From contig NZ_CP150290.1 of assembly GCF_038051995.1 (NCBI RefSeq), forward strand, positions 5,012,001 to 5,076,000: 64,000 nt of DNA. The letters run 5' to 3'. Position numbers and translations under genes: made by a program. Of the stretch, positions 1-8,932 are shown one piece after another (position 1 is the first letter of the stretch; every line of letters starts with the position of its first letter). The notes below the pieces were generated by a model. It was given only the letters and a program-made list of their open reading frames with translations. It searched no databases and had not been told where the DNA came from. Source of the DNA: Paenibacillus sp. FSL H8-0537 (GTDB taxonomy: Bacteria; Bacillota; Bacilli; Paenibacillales; Paenibacillaceae).

Positions 1-845
1 CTTTTCACCTGATCTGCATCAAAGGCGTGAAGCGGCTGGCCATATTCCAGCAGAACAAAGTTCGTTACGTCAACGACGTTGTTAATCGGGCGAATGCCTG
101 CGGCAATAAGACGGTTTTGCAGCCATAACGGCGACTCGCCAATTTTCACGCCTTTAATGTAACGCGCACTATAGTGGAAGCACTGCTCAGGCGCGCTGAT
201 CGTAACTTGAACATGACTGTCTGTGCGCTCGGAAGCGTGAGCAATAACCGGCTCAGGAATACGTACCTCGCGGCCGGTCAATGCGCCGATTTCATACGCT
301 GTGCCGATTACGCTGAGGCAATCCGAACGGTTCGGCGTCAAGTCGAGCTCCAGCACCTCATCGTTGAGCCCAAGCACGTCAGCGATCGGCGTTCCGATTA
401 CCGTATGCGGCGGCAATACGAGAATGCCTTCCTGCTGCTCCTTCGGCAGCAGCTTGTCATTAATGCCAAGCTCTTTCGCCGAGCAGATCATGCCCTGCGA
501 TTCTACGCCGCGCAGCTTTGCGCGCTTTATATGCAAGTCGCCAGGCAGCTTTGCTCCAACGGTAGCGACTGGAACGAGCTGTCCCGCTTCGACATTTTTG
601 GCTCCGCATACGATTTGCAGCTCTTCGCCTGTGCCTACATCTACTTTGCACACGTTCAGCTTATCCGCATCCGGATGCTTCTCGCGCGATTTGACATAGC
701 CGACAACGACGCCTGTCACTCCCTTATTGCGGGATTCCACCTCGTCGATCTCAATGCCTCCGCGCGTCATTTTTTCGGCAAGCTCTGCGCCCGTAAAGCC
801 AGATAAATCAACATATTCATTCAACCATTGATATGAAATTTTCAT
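1..845 (-). CDS. pheT: Phenylalanyl-tRNA synthetase beta subunit, N-terminal part (partial)
   Basis: Beta chain of the cytoplasmic alpha2-beta2 enzyme that charges tRNA-Phe. About 281 codons are visible; the rest lies beyond the left edge. Translation from the ATG at 845 begins MKISYQWLNEYVDLSG, the usual PheT start, followed by a tRNA-binding (EMAP/OB-like) domain at roughly residues 40-150 (HPDADKLNVCKVD, IVCGAKN) and the beginning of the B3/B4 region (LTPNRSDCLS). It lies 24 bp after the pheS stop, so the two form one operon read through from the T-box leader near 2 kb. The family call is firm. Confidence 0.97.
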   Translation of the reverse strand, partial: MKISYQWLNEYVDLSGFTGAELAEKMTRGGIEIDEVESRNKGVTGVVVGYVKSREKHPDADKLNVCKVDVGTGEELQIVCGAKNVEAGQLVPVATVGAKLPGDLHIKRAKLRGVESQGMICSAKELGINDKLLPKEQQEGILVLPPHTVIGTPIADVLGLNDEVLELDLTPNRSDCLSVIGTAYEIGALTGREVRIPEPVIAHASERTDSHVQVTISAPEQCFHYSARYIKGVKIGESPLWLQNRLIAAGIRPINNVVDVTNFVLLEYGQPLHAFDADQVK

Positions 846-869
846 CGCTTTGCTCCCCTTCCTTTCCTG

Positions 870-1901
870 CTACATTTTCGCGAATTGTTGTAAAAACCGA
901 AGATCGTTCGTATAGAAATGACGAATATCGTCAATGCCGTATTTCAGCAGCGCAATGCGCTCTACACCCATGCCGAAAGCGAATCCGCTAACTTCATTCG
1001 GGTCGTAGCCGCCCATCTCCAGTACGCGTGGATGAACCATGCCGCAGCCGAGAATTTCCAGCCAGCCCGTCTGCTTGCACATCCGGCAGCCATGTCCGCC
1101 GCATTGCGCGCAGCTTACGTCAACCTCCGCACTTGGCTCCGTGAATGGGAAGAAGCTTGGACGAAGACGGATTTGCGTTTGCGAGCCGAACATTTGCTGG
1201 GCAAATTGCAGCAGTGTGCCTTTTAGATCACTCATGCGAATGTTAGGCGCAATAACGAGCCCTTCAATTTGATTGAATTGAAAGGAATGCGTCGCATCGT
1301 CATCATCTCGGCGGTATACTTTGCCTGGACAAATAACTTTGATCGGCTTGCCCTTCATTTCCTGCATTGTTCTCACTTGAACCGGGGATGTTTGCGTACG
1401 CATCAAAATATCATCCGTAATGTAAAACGAATCCTGCATGTCGCGCGCCGGATGGTTTTTCGGCAAGTTCAGCGCCTCGAAGTTGTAATAATCCGTCTCC
1501 ACTTCCGGTCCTTCCGCAATCGTATAGCCTAGTCCGATGAAAATATCTTCGATTTCCTGTGCTACCTTGTTAAGCGGATGTACGGCTCCAGTTGGCAATG
1601 CTTTGCCCGGCAGCGTCACATCAATCGTCTCGCCGCGCAAGCGAGCTTCCGTCTCGGCTTGCTGGAATATCGCCTGCTTCTCTTCGATAACGGCTTCAAT
1701 CGCCGCACGCACATCATTGCCGACTTGGCCGATAATTGGACGCTCTTCTGCGCTAAGTCCGCCCATGCCGCGCAAAATTTCAGTGAGCGCGCCTTTTTTC
1801 CCTAAATATTTTACCCGCAGATCGTTAAGCACTTGCGGATTGTCTACCTGCTGCAGCTCCTGCAGCGCTTCGCCGCGCAAAGCCTCCAAACGTTCCTTCA
1901 T
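870..1901 (-). CDS. pheS: Phenylalanyl-tRNA synthetase alpha subunit
   Basis: Catalytic alpha chain of phenylalanyl-tRNA synthetase, 343 residues, the normal bacterial length. It has an N-terminal coiled coil (about 1-90) and a class II synthetase core. Motif 2 is visible ([20 protein letters not shown]), as is motif 3 ([18 protein letters not shown]). The cysteine-rich insert [17 protein letters not shown] is a known feature of many PheS proteins. The ATG at 1901 follows GAGGAGGCGAGCATCAG, a strong ribosome site. Upstream is a complete T-box leader, so expression should rise when tRNA-Phe is uncharged. pheT follows directly. Confidence 0.98.
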   Translation of the reverse strand: MKERLEALRGEALQELQQVDNPQVLNDLRVKYLGKKGALTEILRGMGGLSAEERPIIGQVGNDVRAAIEAVIEEKQAIFQQAETEARLRGETIDVTLPGKALPTGAVHPLNKVAQEIEDIFIGLGYTIAEGPEVETDYYNFEALNLPKNHPARDMQDSFYITDDILMRTQTSPVQVRTMQEMKGKPIKVICPGKVYRRDDDDATHSFQFNQIEGLVIAPNIRMSDLKGTLLQFAQQMFGSQTQIRLRPSFFPFTEPSAEVDVSCAQCGGHGCRMCKQTGWLEILGCGMVHPRVLEMGGYDPNEVSGFAFGMGVERIALLKYGIDDIRHFYTNDLRFLQQFAKM

Positions 1902-1929
1902 CTGATGCTCGCCTCCTCATTCTTTTGAA

Positions 1930-2240
1930 CAAACAAAAAAGGCCCCTTCTTCCCGCAAGGGACGAAAGAACCGTGGTACCACCCTAATTCGAACAATCTG
2001 CTTGCTCCCCTCTATACAGACAGGGACAGCAATAGCTTGCTCCTCAATCCCGTTAACGGCGGGAACCGAAACATTCCTACTTGCGGACATGCAGCACCTG
2101 CTGGCGCCATGCCGGGTTCAGAAGTCTGCTCAGGAGCGAACTTCAGACAGCCTATTTTCACGAAAGACGCTCTCAATCTATGGCGACTTCTCCCTGTGTG
2201 AAGGCACTGCTTACTTTTCTCCGTCTCAGCATTTCAACTC
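1930..2240 (-). promoter_or_regulatory. T-box leader (phenylalanine) with terminator
   Basis: Leader RNA that senses uncharged tRNA and controls transcription of pheST. On the minus strand the canonical T-box AGGGTGGTACCACGG is present at 1985-1971. It is followed at once by an intrinsic terminator (stem around the TTGC loop, then a T run at about 1937-1932). Upstream there is room for a Stem I. Folding by eye places the specifier codon as TTC at 2140-2138, in GAAGTTCGCTCC just before the closing strand, matching Phe. The T-box and terminator are seen directly; the 5' boundary and specifier are inferred. Confidence 0.93.
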
Positions 2241-2315
2241 ATATGGATACAATATCTTTTACATTATAAGCAAATGGATGGCGCGATGCAATAACTGCCT
2301 TGCGATTTGCCCGAC

Positions 2316-3128
2316 TTATGCTCCCGAAATCGGATTTTTGCCTTCGGTAAAGCTGACGCTATCCGCCTTCCATACGCCATTTTCCTTGATTATTTGGGTG
2401 TCTCGCATAATGTAATAAACTTCCCAAGCATCATGCGAGGTGTCCAGCGATTGAAGAAAGCTTCCTGTTGTTTTGGTCCTGTAGCTGCCGTTCGTTACAA
2501 GAGCTTTAAACGCATAGTCAAATTCGAGACCCTTATTTCGAATAATGGTATTAATAAGTCGATCGGTAAAATAAGGCTTAAAATAAGTGCGAATCTGCTT
2601 AATGGATGATACATCAGCTGCTTCATTTAATTTATCGGACAGCTGCTTCAAGCGAGCTGCGGATGCTTTTTCAGCGGCCAAAAGCTTAACTTGCTCCACA
2701 TATACAACAAGCTGCTTCCCTTCGAGTGTAATCGTTGCGACTTGGCCATATGAATTCCAGTCTACACCTGCACCCAGTATTTGACTTACGAACCGCAGAG
2801 GTACATAGGTGGTATTGTTGATTAATTGCGCCGGTACGTCGAGCTCCGTTTCAGCTTGATTGACAAGCACTTTTTTAGAGTTGATCGTAAGCAGCATTTC
2901 GATATCGTCTTTTTGGATTTCAATCGTCTGGAGCTTCTGGTTCCACTCTACAGCAGCCCCCATATTTTGTGCAACATCGCGTAGTGGTATAAGCATCCGG
3001 TTGTCCTTCAGTTTTCCATTATTAAGCTCCACCGGCCGATCAGCAGCAAAAACAGGCGCGGAAAGGGCTGATACAGCCAGCAGTGCCGCTGCCATTAAGC
3101 CTAAAGCGAATTTTTTCAACATCATCAT
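2316..3128 (-). CDS. Secreted copper-amine-oxidase-N (stalk) domain protein
   Basis: Secreted or surface protein of 270 residues with a clear signal peptide (residues 1-29, ending ALSAPVFAAD). Residues about 35-135 match the copper amine oxidase N-terminal domain: NNGKLKDNRMLIPLRDVAQNMGA and TTYVPLRFVSQILGAGVDW are the two usual signature stretches. Despite the name this domain is not catalytic and is abundant in Paenibacillus envelope proteins. The C-terminal half (about 140-270) is not recognised and resembles a small NTF2-like or stress domain only loosely. Monocistronic; the exact role is unknown. Confidence 0.85.
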   Translation of the reverse strand: MMMLKKFALGLMAAALLAVSALSAPVFAADRPVELNNGKLKDNRMLIPLRDVAQNMGAAVEWNQKLQTIEIQKDDIEMLLTINSKKVLVNQAETELDVPAQLINNTTYVPLRFVSQILGAGVDWNSYGQVATITLEGKQLVVYVEQVKLLAAEKASAARLKQLSDKLNEAADVSSIKQIRTYFKPYFTDRLINTIIRNKGLEFDYAFKALVTNGSYRTKTTGSFLQSLDTSHDAWEVYYIMRDTQIIKENGVWKADSVSFTEGKNPISGA

Positions 3129-3414
3129 ACCTCCGTCATAAAAAATAGCTGTTGTTATTATCCCTAATTATATAGACGTGGTATGAATAAAAAAGTTACC
3201 TTTCTGGTCACTAATGAGGACTTAATCGCCAGCAGCATAACGGGCCAGACGCCTTTCGGTGCTTGCTTCACTTGCATTTAAACCCCGCCCTTCACATTAT
3301 TGATCCCTTACATGTTACAACAGATGTTTATGCTTTTAGACCGCTTTAACTTAATTGCACTGATATTTATACAAGACCTCCGGAAATATATTCATTCGAT
3401 AAAAAGCAGCACAT
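3129..3414. other. Intergenic gap without recognisable gene
   Basis: AT-rich stretch holding the promoter of the stalk-domain protein and otherwise nothing I can assign. No convincing small reading frame with a ribosome site is visible on either strand. Confidence 0.5.
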
Positions 3415-3458
3415 AAAAACAGCTCCCGCCCCATCTTTACGATGAGGAAGGAGCTGTC
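3415..3458 (-). terminator. Intrinsic terminator after the RidA gene
   Basis: On the minus strand the arms GACAGCTCC and GGGAGCTGT, extended by an internal GATGAGG/CCCCATC pairing, are followed by a T-rich tail. It ends the transcript that carries the RidA-family gene. Confidence 0.8.
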
Positions 3459-3473
3459 CTATAGACGCTTCTA

Positions 3474-3857
3474 TTATTGAATAATGGCTTCTGCCTCTAT
3501 TTCGACGAGCAAGAGCGGATCAATAAGTGCTTTGACTTCTACCATCGTTGCTGCTGGCTGAATCGTGCGAAAAAACTCGCCATGTGCTCTTCCAATCTCT
3601 TCCCACTTCGAAATGTCAGTAACGAACATTCGGGTCCGAACGACATCAGACATGCTTGCCCCTAGCTCAGCCAAAGCCTTCTCAATCGTTTGCAGAACAA
3701 ACCGAGTTTGCTCATACGGGTCTCCTTGGCCCACGACTTCGCCATCCTTCATCGCTGTCGTTCCTGCGACTTCAATCCGATTGCCGACGCGAATCGCGCG
3801 GCAGTAGCCCACAAGCGGCTCCCATGGGGAACCCGTAAATACCTGTTGTCTGCTCAT
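3474..3857 (-). CDS. RidA/YjgF/YER057c/UK114 family protein
   Basis: Small enamine/imine deaminase-fold protein, 127 residues from the ATG at 3857, which has GGGGGAGAGAGCACG before it; an upstream in-frame ATG at 3908 lacks a ribosome site and overlaps the kinase end. Family marks include the C-terminal VEVKALIDPLLLVEIEAEAII and RTRMFVTDIS. The arginine that binds the substrate carboxylate in true RidA lies before such a MFVTD strand and appears to be conserved. It is last in a probable operon behind the CopD-like protein and the histidine kinase. The substrate cannot be told from sequence. Confidence 0.88.
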   Translation of the reverse strand: MSRQQVFTGSPWEPLVGYCRAIRVGNRIEVAGTTAMKDGEVVGQGDPYEQTRFVLQTIEKALAELGASMSDVVRTRMFVTDISKWEEIGRAHGEFFRTIQPAATMVEVKALIDPLLLVEIEAEAIIQ

Positions 3858-3909
3858 CGTGCTCTCTCCCCCACATTGAAAATGGTAATTCCCGCAACCG
3901 TATTTCATA

Positions 3910-4773
3910 CTAACTGCCGTTTAAAGGCTCCGTCGCTATTTCCACTCGCGTTCCTTGGCCGCGCTCACTCTTTACACGAAGCGACCAGCCCATCTGCTTC
4001 GCTCGTTCACGCATCATGCGAATGCCATAGCGGCCTTTCGCCTCCAGCTGCTCAGCATCCGCACCTCCTCCTGTATCCGCTACGATACAGTGAAAGCTGC
4101 CTAATGCTCCACCTTCAAGCGGATAACAGGAGATGCTCACATGCGCCTCGTGCGTATGCTTGCGGATATTCATCAGCGCTTCACGCACAATCGCCATCAG
4201 CTCGACCTTCTCTTTATCTGACAGCGCATGCTCGGGCAATTGCCAATTAACCTCGGCGGTATAACCGCCACCAGCCTCCCGCAGCTCTTCGGCAAGGGAA
4301 TGAATAGCCGCTCGCCAAGGCCCTTCCGCTGGACTTGCGGCTGTTGATGATTTCAAGTTGGCAATGGACTGGCGAACGTCCTCATACACATGCCGGACTG
4401 TTCCTCGAATTTGCTCAGTCGTCTGACGAACACCTTCCGGTGTATTGGCATGCTCCAGGCTGTCCAGCTTCACGGAAAGCAGAAACAACGACTGCGAAAT
4501 GCCATCATGCAGCTCACGCGCAAGCTTCTCGCGCTGCTCAAATGAAGATTTCGACAGCCGTTCGCGCTGCAGCGCATCCTGCATGAGCTCTAGACGCTTG
4601 AACAAACCGCGCAGCAGTGTCAATGTGACTAAAAAAACTAGCACAGGAGCAAGCACATTACCCAGATCCATGGAGATGTATGGCAGCAGAAAAGCATGCC
4701 TGACATATTCCCAAAGGCCAATTGTAAGTGTTGGAATCCACAAGATCAACCATTTCAACCATCGATAAGACAC
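3910..4773 (-). CDS. Orphan sensor histidine kinase (HisKA_3 / NarL-partner type)
   Basis: Membrane histidine kinase of 287 residues. Two hydrophobic segments (about 8-30 and 38-58) have only a very short outside loop, an intramembrane-sensing layout. The dimerisation motif REKLARELHDGISQ carries the phosphorylated His89. The HATPase domain follows, with ALMNIRKHT as N box and ADTGGG plus GRYGIRMMRERAKQMG as G boxes. Such kinases normally pair with a LuxR/NarL-type response regulator, but none lies nearby. It starts 22 bp after the CopD-like gene stop, so it is probably co-transcribed with it; the signal is unknown. Confidence 0.88.
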   Translation of the reverse strand: MSYRWLKWLILWIPTLTIGLWEYVRHAFLLPYISMDLGNVLAPVLVFLVTLTLLRGLFKRLELMQDALQRERLSKSSFEQREKLARELHDGISQSLFLLSVKLDSLEHANTPEGVRQTTEQIRGTVRHVYEDVRQSIANLKSSTAASPAEGPWRAAIHSLAEELREAGGGYTAEVNWQLPEHALSDKEKVELMAIVREALMNIRKHTHEAHVSISCYPLEGGALGSFHCIVADTGGGADAEQLEAKGRYGIRMMRERAKQMGWSLRVKSERGQGTRVEIATEPLNGS

Positions 4774-4795
4774 CCGCTACCGCTCCCTGCCTGCA

Positions 4796-6244
4796 TTAAT
4801 AGTTTTTAAAATCGATGCTTTCGTTCAGCTTGCCCCCGCTCTTATCGACCACCTGCAGCTCAGCCGTCCATTTCCCAGGGAATGGGATATCCATCTGCTC
4901 TGCATGGTACGACGTTCTCACAAAACCAGGAAACGACTCATACGACGTATCCTCAAAAATTGCCAGCGGCACCTCAAGGGGCGCAAGCTGCTGCTTATCA
5001 CGCGAATGCAGCACCAGCTTCACATCTGTTGGCTCTCCCAGCTGCTCCGGCAGCCATATTTTCACCTCGAATTGATTCGCCCCCGGCTCATTTGGCGTTA
5101 TATTAACGGTAAAATGGCGCGTTTCGCCCATCTTATGAAATCGGACTGGCGTATTGTCCGGTATGGGGCTCATATAGGTAAAGACGCCGACAATAAGCGT
5201 GATCGCCAGCATTAGACCTGCATCCACTTTCAGCATCAAGCCATGCGGCAGCTCCCCCCGCCGAACACGGGCACGAAGCAACGCGCCTGTGACGATGACG
5301 AGTACGACCAGCGCGATTTTCACCAGCAGCCAAATCCCCCAGCTTGTATAAAATAAATAGGACAAGCTTGGCAGCAGCAGCCATGTAATCGCCGCACCCG
5401 TAATGACAAGCAGCGCCATGGAAATCCATGCTGCTGTCGTGAAGCGTTCTGCAAAGCGCCCCGCTTCCTTCCGATCAGCAAACCAAAGCCCCAGTAAAAT
5501 CATCAATCCTCCGCTCCATGAAGCGGCACAAGCGAGATGAATAAAATCAAGAACGATGCCTAAATTCATATTCGACTGCAACGCCGCCATATGGCCGCTC
5601 CAGCCCTCAATAGCGAGCAATAGCAGCGCCCATATGAGCTTGAAGGTATCGCTTGCCCTAATAACGATAAAGCCTAGAAGCGATAATATAAGCAGCGCAA
5701 GCCAAGCTTGACCGGTATTCGTTCCGGTGAACAGCCTCACCCATTCCAGCCCACCGCCTCCGTAGCCCTCCATCAAGCTTCGCGCACTGGCGAATACATA
5801 CAAAAGAGAAGCAAGCAGCAGCGTCCGCATCATTGGCAAGCTCCAGAGCTGCATCCGTTTGCGCTGTTCATCGCTTCCTAAGCGAATCCCGCTGAACCAA
5901 AGCATCAGTCCTGCCGCCAGCAACAGCGTGATGTAATAGACAATTCTTGCTGTATAAAATAAAGCTGTGCCAACGCTAAGGCCGCTGTCATGACCATGAT
6001 CCATATTTTCCATCTGGTCATGTCCAACCTGCTCATGCGGATTAAAGCTCGCTGCAAGTGTTGGTAAAACCCCGGAAATCTGCTGGGGCTCTAAGCTTCG
6101 CGCTGCATGGGCTTCGGATGGCAGGATGCCAACTAACAGCGCGCAACTAATCAGAAGCAAAGACAGCATTGCATACGAAGTTATTATTTTGGCGGATGTA
6201 TGCCGTACTAGCTGCTTGCTCCAGGAAATTAAACTTAAAATCAT
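4796..6244 (-). CDS. CopD-family multi-pass membrane protein with C-terminal extracytoplasmic domain
   Basis: A protein of 482 residues with an N-terminal signal or anchor (about 18-47), an outside loop rich in His and Met (PHEQVGHDQMENMDHGHDSG), eight or so membrane spans carrying the CopD copper-resistance domain, and a roughly 100-residue soluble C-terminal domain resembling YtkA-like modules (VTLN-type beta sandwich, here HFTVNITPNEPGANQFEVKIW). The His/Met loop suits copper binding. No CopC domain is present. Role in copper uptake or tolerance is inferred from the family. First gene of the CopD-kinase-RidA group. Confidence 0.82.
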   Translation of the reverse strand: MILSLISWSKQLVRHTSAKIITSYAMLSLLLISCALLVGILPSEAHAARSLEPQQISGVLPTLAASFNPHEQVGHDQMENMDHGHDSGLSVGTALFYTARIVYYITLLLAAGLMLWFSGIRLGSDEQRKRMQLWSLPMMRTLLLASLLYVFASARSLMEGYGGGGLEWVRLFTGTNTGQAWLALLILSLLGFIVIRASDTFKLIWALLLLAIEGWSGHMAALQSNMNLGIVLDFIHLACAASWSGGLMILLGLWFADRKEAGRFAERFTTAAWISMALLVITGAAITWLLLPSLSYLFYTSWGIWLLVKIALVVLVIVTGALLRARVRRGELPHGLMLKVDAGLMLAITLIVGVFTYMSPIPDNTPVRFHKMGETRHFTVNITPNEPGANQFEVKIWLPEQLGEPTDVKLVLHSRDKQQLAPLEVPLAIFEDTSYESFPGFVRTSYHAEQMDIPFPGKWTAELQVVDKSGGKLNESIDFKNY

Positions 6245-6360
6245 GCTGCAAATCCCTTCCTTCAGTTATCCTCTTGTAACAGTTTACCTTACAAGGCAGC
6301 AAAGGACAATTCACTTAGCATGTTGTGAAAACTGTATAACGTGACAGAGGAGGGTGCATC

Positions 6361-6426
6361 ATGAAAGAGAAGGAACGGCATCATAATAGGAACAAGCCAT
6401 TATGCACTGGAGGAGGAAATGTCTAG
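6361..6426 (+). CDS. Short leader reading frame (21 codons)
   Basis: ATG at 6361 preceded by GAGGAGGGTGCATC, an excellent ribosome site, and 21 sense codons ending with TAG at 6424-6426. The next ATG begins at 6427, directly after the stop, so translation of the following 54-residue protein may be coupled. The peptide is basic and His-rich at the start (MKEKERHHNRNK) and has a CTGGG stretch near the end, which is partly forced by the downstream ribosome site. No homology is recognised; it may be a genuine peptide or only a translational leader. Confidence 0.45.
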   Translation: MKEKERHHNRNKPLCTGGGNV

Positions 6427-6591
6427 ATGGTGTTTAACAGCAGCTACACAATCGCCGATTTGAATCATAACGAGGACGCGCTTGCAGAAATAAAACAATT
6501 AGAGCAACGGCTGTCCAACCAAACCGGAGCAGCCATTACTCTAATTGCTTATAACTATGAGCATGATATTACGGCTGAACGTACCGATTAA
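6427..6591 (+). CDS. Small acidic hypothetical protein (54 aa)
   Basis: ATG at 6427 follows CTGGAGGAGGAAATGTCTAG, a strong ribosome site eight to nine bases away. The product is acidic and probably helical in its middle (DALAEIKQLEQRLSNQTG), followed by a hydrophobic strand (AAITLIAYNYE). Its last 23 bases overlap, in convergent orientation, the end of the VWA lipoprotein gene, with no terminator between them. Too short to assign to a family; the good ribosome site and normal codon use argue that it is real. Confidence 0.6.
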   Translation: MVFNSSYTIADLNHNEDALAEIKQLEQRLSNQTGAAITLIAYNYEHDITAERTD

Positions 6592-7891
6592 TCATTTCCA
6601 CGAGCAAATCATTAAGCGGCTTCACCTCGTATTCCCCGGCAGCAGGCTCCAGGTGGCCGCCGCCTATTCCGCTGTCATCCGTCAAAAACAAGTACGTCCC
6701 TCCCGTCGCCACCGCCATAAAGCGCAGCAAATATTCTGTTTGTACATCTACGCCGCTGGAGGCGACGGGAATAATACGGATGCCATCCGCGGCTGCTGTT
6801 TGGATCAGCTCCTGAATTTCATTAACCACTTTCGTGTTATAATGCGGCGGAGCATCCAATACGAGGAATAGCAGCCTTGCCCGCGCCTGCTCGCTCCAGT
6901 CATGTCCATGAATGGCATCGCGCAGCGCCGCATCCACCGCTTCCGGGTAATCGCCGCCGCCATCCGCCTTTTCCGCTGCCAATTTCCGGACAACCTGATC
7001 GACATCCTTCGTAAACGGAAACGACTTCACCGTATAATCATCAAATTTATCCTTATAAAAGTTGGCACTGAGCCGCATATCCAATTGCTGGCCATGCTGC
7101 TGGTCTACCCTGCCGATTACATCCTTCAGCTCGGCCTCCAAATAGCGCAGCTCATCCTCCATCGAGCCTGTCGTATCCACAACAAACATAATATCGACCT
7201 GATTGGCGAGCTCCGCTTCGCCTCCCAAATCAACCTTGAGCGTGCCTTGCTCCGGCAGGTTAATATCGCTTAGGCTCTTAATGAACTGACCTGCCTGCAC
7301 CTCGACTTTATAATTGCTTTGCTTATCGTTTTGGCCATTGTCATAAAGCCCGGCAAATAAATAAGCTTTTCCATCCGTATTTGTGCGCGCTTCCCATACT
7401 TGCTGGCGCTGATTATCATTTAGCGTAACGATTGCATCGGATACTGCGCGTCCCCCTGATGTCACAACAACCTCCAAGCGGTTAAAAGCATGGAAAGACC
7501 AATAGCGGGCGTTATCATCTCCCTCTTTGCTATTGAGCAAATTGCCAAAGCGCTGCCATACCGCCAAATCATCCCATTCCCCCGCCGTAAGCTGGCCTGG
7601 CTTCACTTCCACCTGTTGCGAAGAATAACGCCTGTCTCCACCTTTTCTGCGTTCACTCTCAGGAACAGGCTCCGCAGATTCTCCTTTGCTTGGTGAGCTG
7701 TCTTCTTTGGTGCTGCTGCCTTCACCACTTTCTGCATCCGTACTTCCCACTCCCGTATCCCCTGTCTCTGTTGTCCTTGAATTACTCCGATCAGATTCGC
7801 TATTCATGCTGCCAGAGCAAGCTGCTGCCAGCATGAGAGCGAAAATAATAACCAATGTGCGAAATAAGATGAATTTATTTGTATTTTGCAT
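6569..7891 (-). CDS. VWA-domain lipoprotein
   Basis: Lipoprotein of 440 residues: a hydrophobic leader ends in a lipobox (LAAACSGS, Cys about 25), followed by a long low-complexity Ser/Glu/Gly linker (about 27-90). A beta-sandwich-like region (about 120-215) precedes a von Willebrand A domain starting near residue 230 with an intact metal-ion site DTTGSM and the later GGGDYPEA and DAPPHYN stretches. VWA domains bind protein ligands through the metal; as a surface lipoprotein it could act in adhesion or envelope assembly. No partner gene is adjacent. Confidence 0.85.
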   Translation of the reverse strand: MQNTNKFILFRTLVIIFALMLAAACSGSMNSESDRSNSRTTETGDTGVGSTDAESGEGSSTKEDSSPSKGESAEPVPESERRKGGDRRYSSQQVEVKPGQLTAGEWDDLAVWQRFGNLLNSKEGDDNARYWSFHAFNRLEVVVTSGGRAVSDAIVTLNDNQRQQVWEARTNTDGKAYLFAGLYDNGQNDKQSNYKVEVQAGQFIKSLSDINLPEQGTLKVDLGGEAELANQVDIMFVVDTTGSMEDELRYLEAELKDVIGRVDQQHGQQLDMRLSANFYKDKFDDYTVKSFPFTKDVDQVVRKLAAEKADGGGDYPEAVDAALRDAIHGHDWSEQARARLLFLVLDAPPHYNTKVVNEIQELIQTAAADGIRIIPVASSGVDVQTEYLLRFMAVATGGTYLFLTDDSGIGGGHLEPAAGEYEVKPLNDLLVEMINRYVQP

Positions 7892-8039
7892 CTTATATCC
7901 CCCTTCTATCTTTTTCCATTTAGACGATAAGGGGGTACTGATTGTTGCATAAATACCTATTCAACATTAAAATGATTAACAGGCTGCAGCGCTGGCTTGT
8001 CCAGACCATATGCGGTGTTTTTCTTAGGAGGATAATCAG

Positions 8040-8354
8040 ATGGAAACGATAGCGTTAACCAATATTGAAATAATCTATCAGCTCGGAACTCGCCAGCTTA
8101 CTTTTACGAATGCCGATTTATTTTTAGTGACCGATTTTGGCTCGGCTTTGTGGTACGTCGATGCGAACGGTATTGCAGATACTGATGTATTGAAATGGTT
8201 CAATCAAAGCGAGGACATTCGAATCCAGCTGCTCGTCACCTCCATTGACAATCGAATATTTGAAGGTACAGCTTACTTCCATCCTAATGAGAAGCATTTT
8301 GCGGCGGCGATTCGCGGCGAAGGCGAATTGCGGCTTATAAATAATGAGCAATAA
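8040..8354 (+). CDS. Hypothetical protein (104 aa)
   Basis: ATG at 8040 with TTAGGAGGATAATCAG before it. The 104-residue product is acidic, beta-rich in appearance (METIALTNIEIIYQLGTRQLTFTNADLFLV) and has no signal or membrane segment. Family not recognised. The stop at 8352-8354 lies 37 bp before the GNAT start, and both genes run to the same terminator, so they probably form one transcript. Confidence 0.7.
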   Translation: METIALTNIEIIYQLGTRQLTFTNADLFLVTDFGSALWYVDANGIADTDVLKWFNQSEDIRIQLLVTSIDNRIFEGTAYFHPNEKHFAAAIRGEGELRLINNEQ

Positions 8355-8391
8355 TCGTAGAAGTATGGGAAAAAGGGGGGAACAAACCGAT

Positions 8392-8832
8392 ATGTCAATT
8401 ACTACGCGTCTGGTTCAGAATCAGGAAGACCGGGATGCCGTATTTGAAGTGCGTCGCAGCGTATTTGTAGACGAGCAGGGCGTTCCTGCTGCTAATGAAT
8501 ATGATGAATTTGAAGATACGGCCCAGCATCTGCTCGCCCTCAGCGGGCAAGTTCCGGTAGGAGCAGGAAGGCTGAGAGTAGTGGACGGTGTTGCCAAGCT
8601 GGAGCGCATTTGTATTTTGGCAGACTACCGCAAGCTGGGCATTGGTAAAATCATCGTCGAAGCGATGGAGCAGGCAGCCGCGGCCCAAGGACTTGCCTCG
8701 GCCAAGCTGAATGCGCAAACGCAGGCAGAAGGCTTCTACAGCAAGCTGGGCTATCGCACGGTTTCGGACATTTTCTTTGAGGAAGGCATGCCTCATGTCA
8801 CGATGACCAAGCTGCTTGCCCATCGGGCCTAA
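8392..8832 (+). CDS. GNAT-family N-acetyltransferase
   Basis: Acetyltransferase of 146 residues from the ATG at 8392, with GGGGGG about 12 bases upstream; an upstream in-frame ATG at 8344 would overlap the previous gene and lacks a good ribosome site. The N-terminal stretch VRRSVFVDEQGVPAANEYDEFE and the acetyl-CoA motif RICILADYRKLGIGKIIVEAMEQ (motif A R-x-x-G-x-G/A) match the ElaA/YjcF-like branch. C-terminal KLNAQTQAEGFYSKLGY is motif B. Substrate unknown. Confidence 0.9.
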   Translation: MSITTRLVQNQEDRDAVFEVRRSVFVDEQGVPAANEYDEFEDTAQHLLALSGQVPVGAGRLRVVDGVAKLERICILADYRKLGIGKIIVEAMEQAAAAQGLASAKLNAQTQAEGFYSKLGYRTVSDIFFEEGMPHVTMTKLLAHRA

Positions 8833-8850
8833 AGCCTGCACAAATCCAAT

Positions 8851-8903
8851 AAAAAAGCCCTGGACAGCCGCCATTCCAACATGGACGGACTTCCAGGGCT
8901 TTT
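8851..8903. terminator. Bidirectional intrinsic terminator
   Basis: Arms AAAAGCCCTGG and CCAGGGCTTTT with about 28 bases between them, A run on the left and T run on the right. It lies between the convergent GNAT and aldolase genes and can end both transcripts. Confidence 0.88.
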
Positions 8904-8932
8904 CAATTATACAGGCTGCTGTGAGGAAGCTG

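Noticed and set aside
174..806. Plus-strand open frame of 210 codons at the left edge
   Set aside because: It is antisense to pheT, whose conserved N-terminal domain reads through on the other strand.
2002..2415. Plus-strand 137-codon frame over the pheS leader
   Set aside because: It is the complement of the T-box RNA and the end of the stalk-domain gene.
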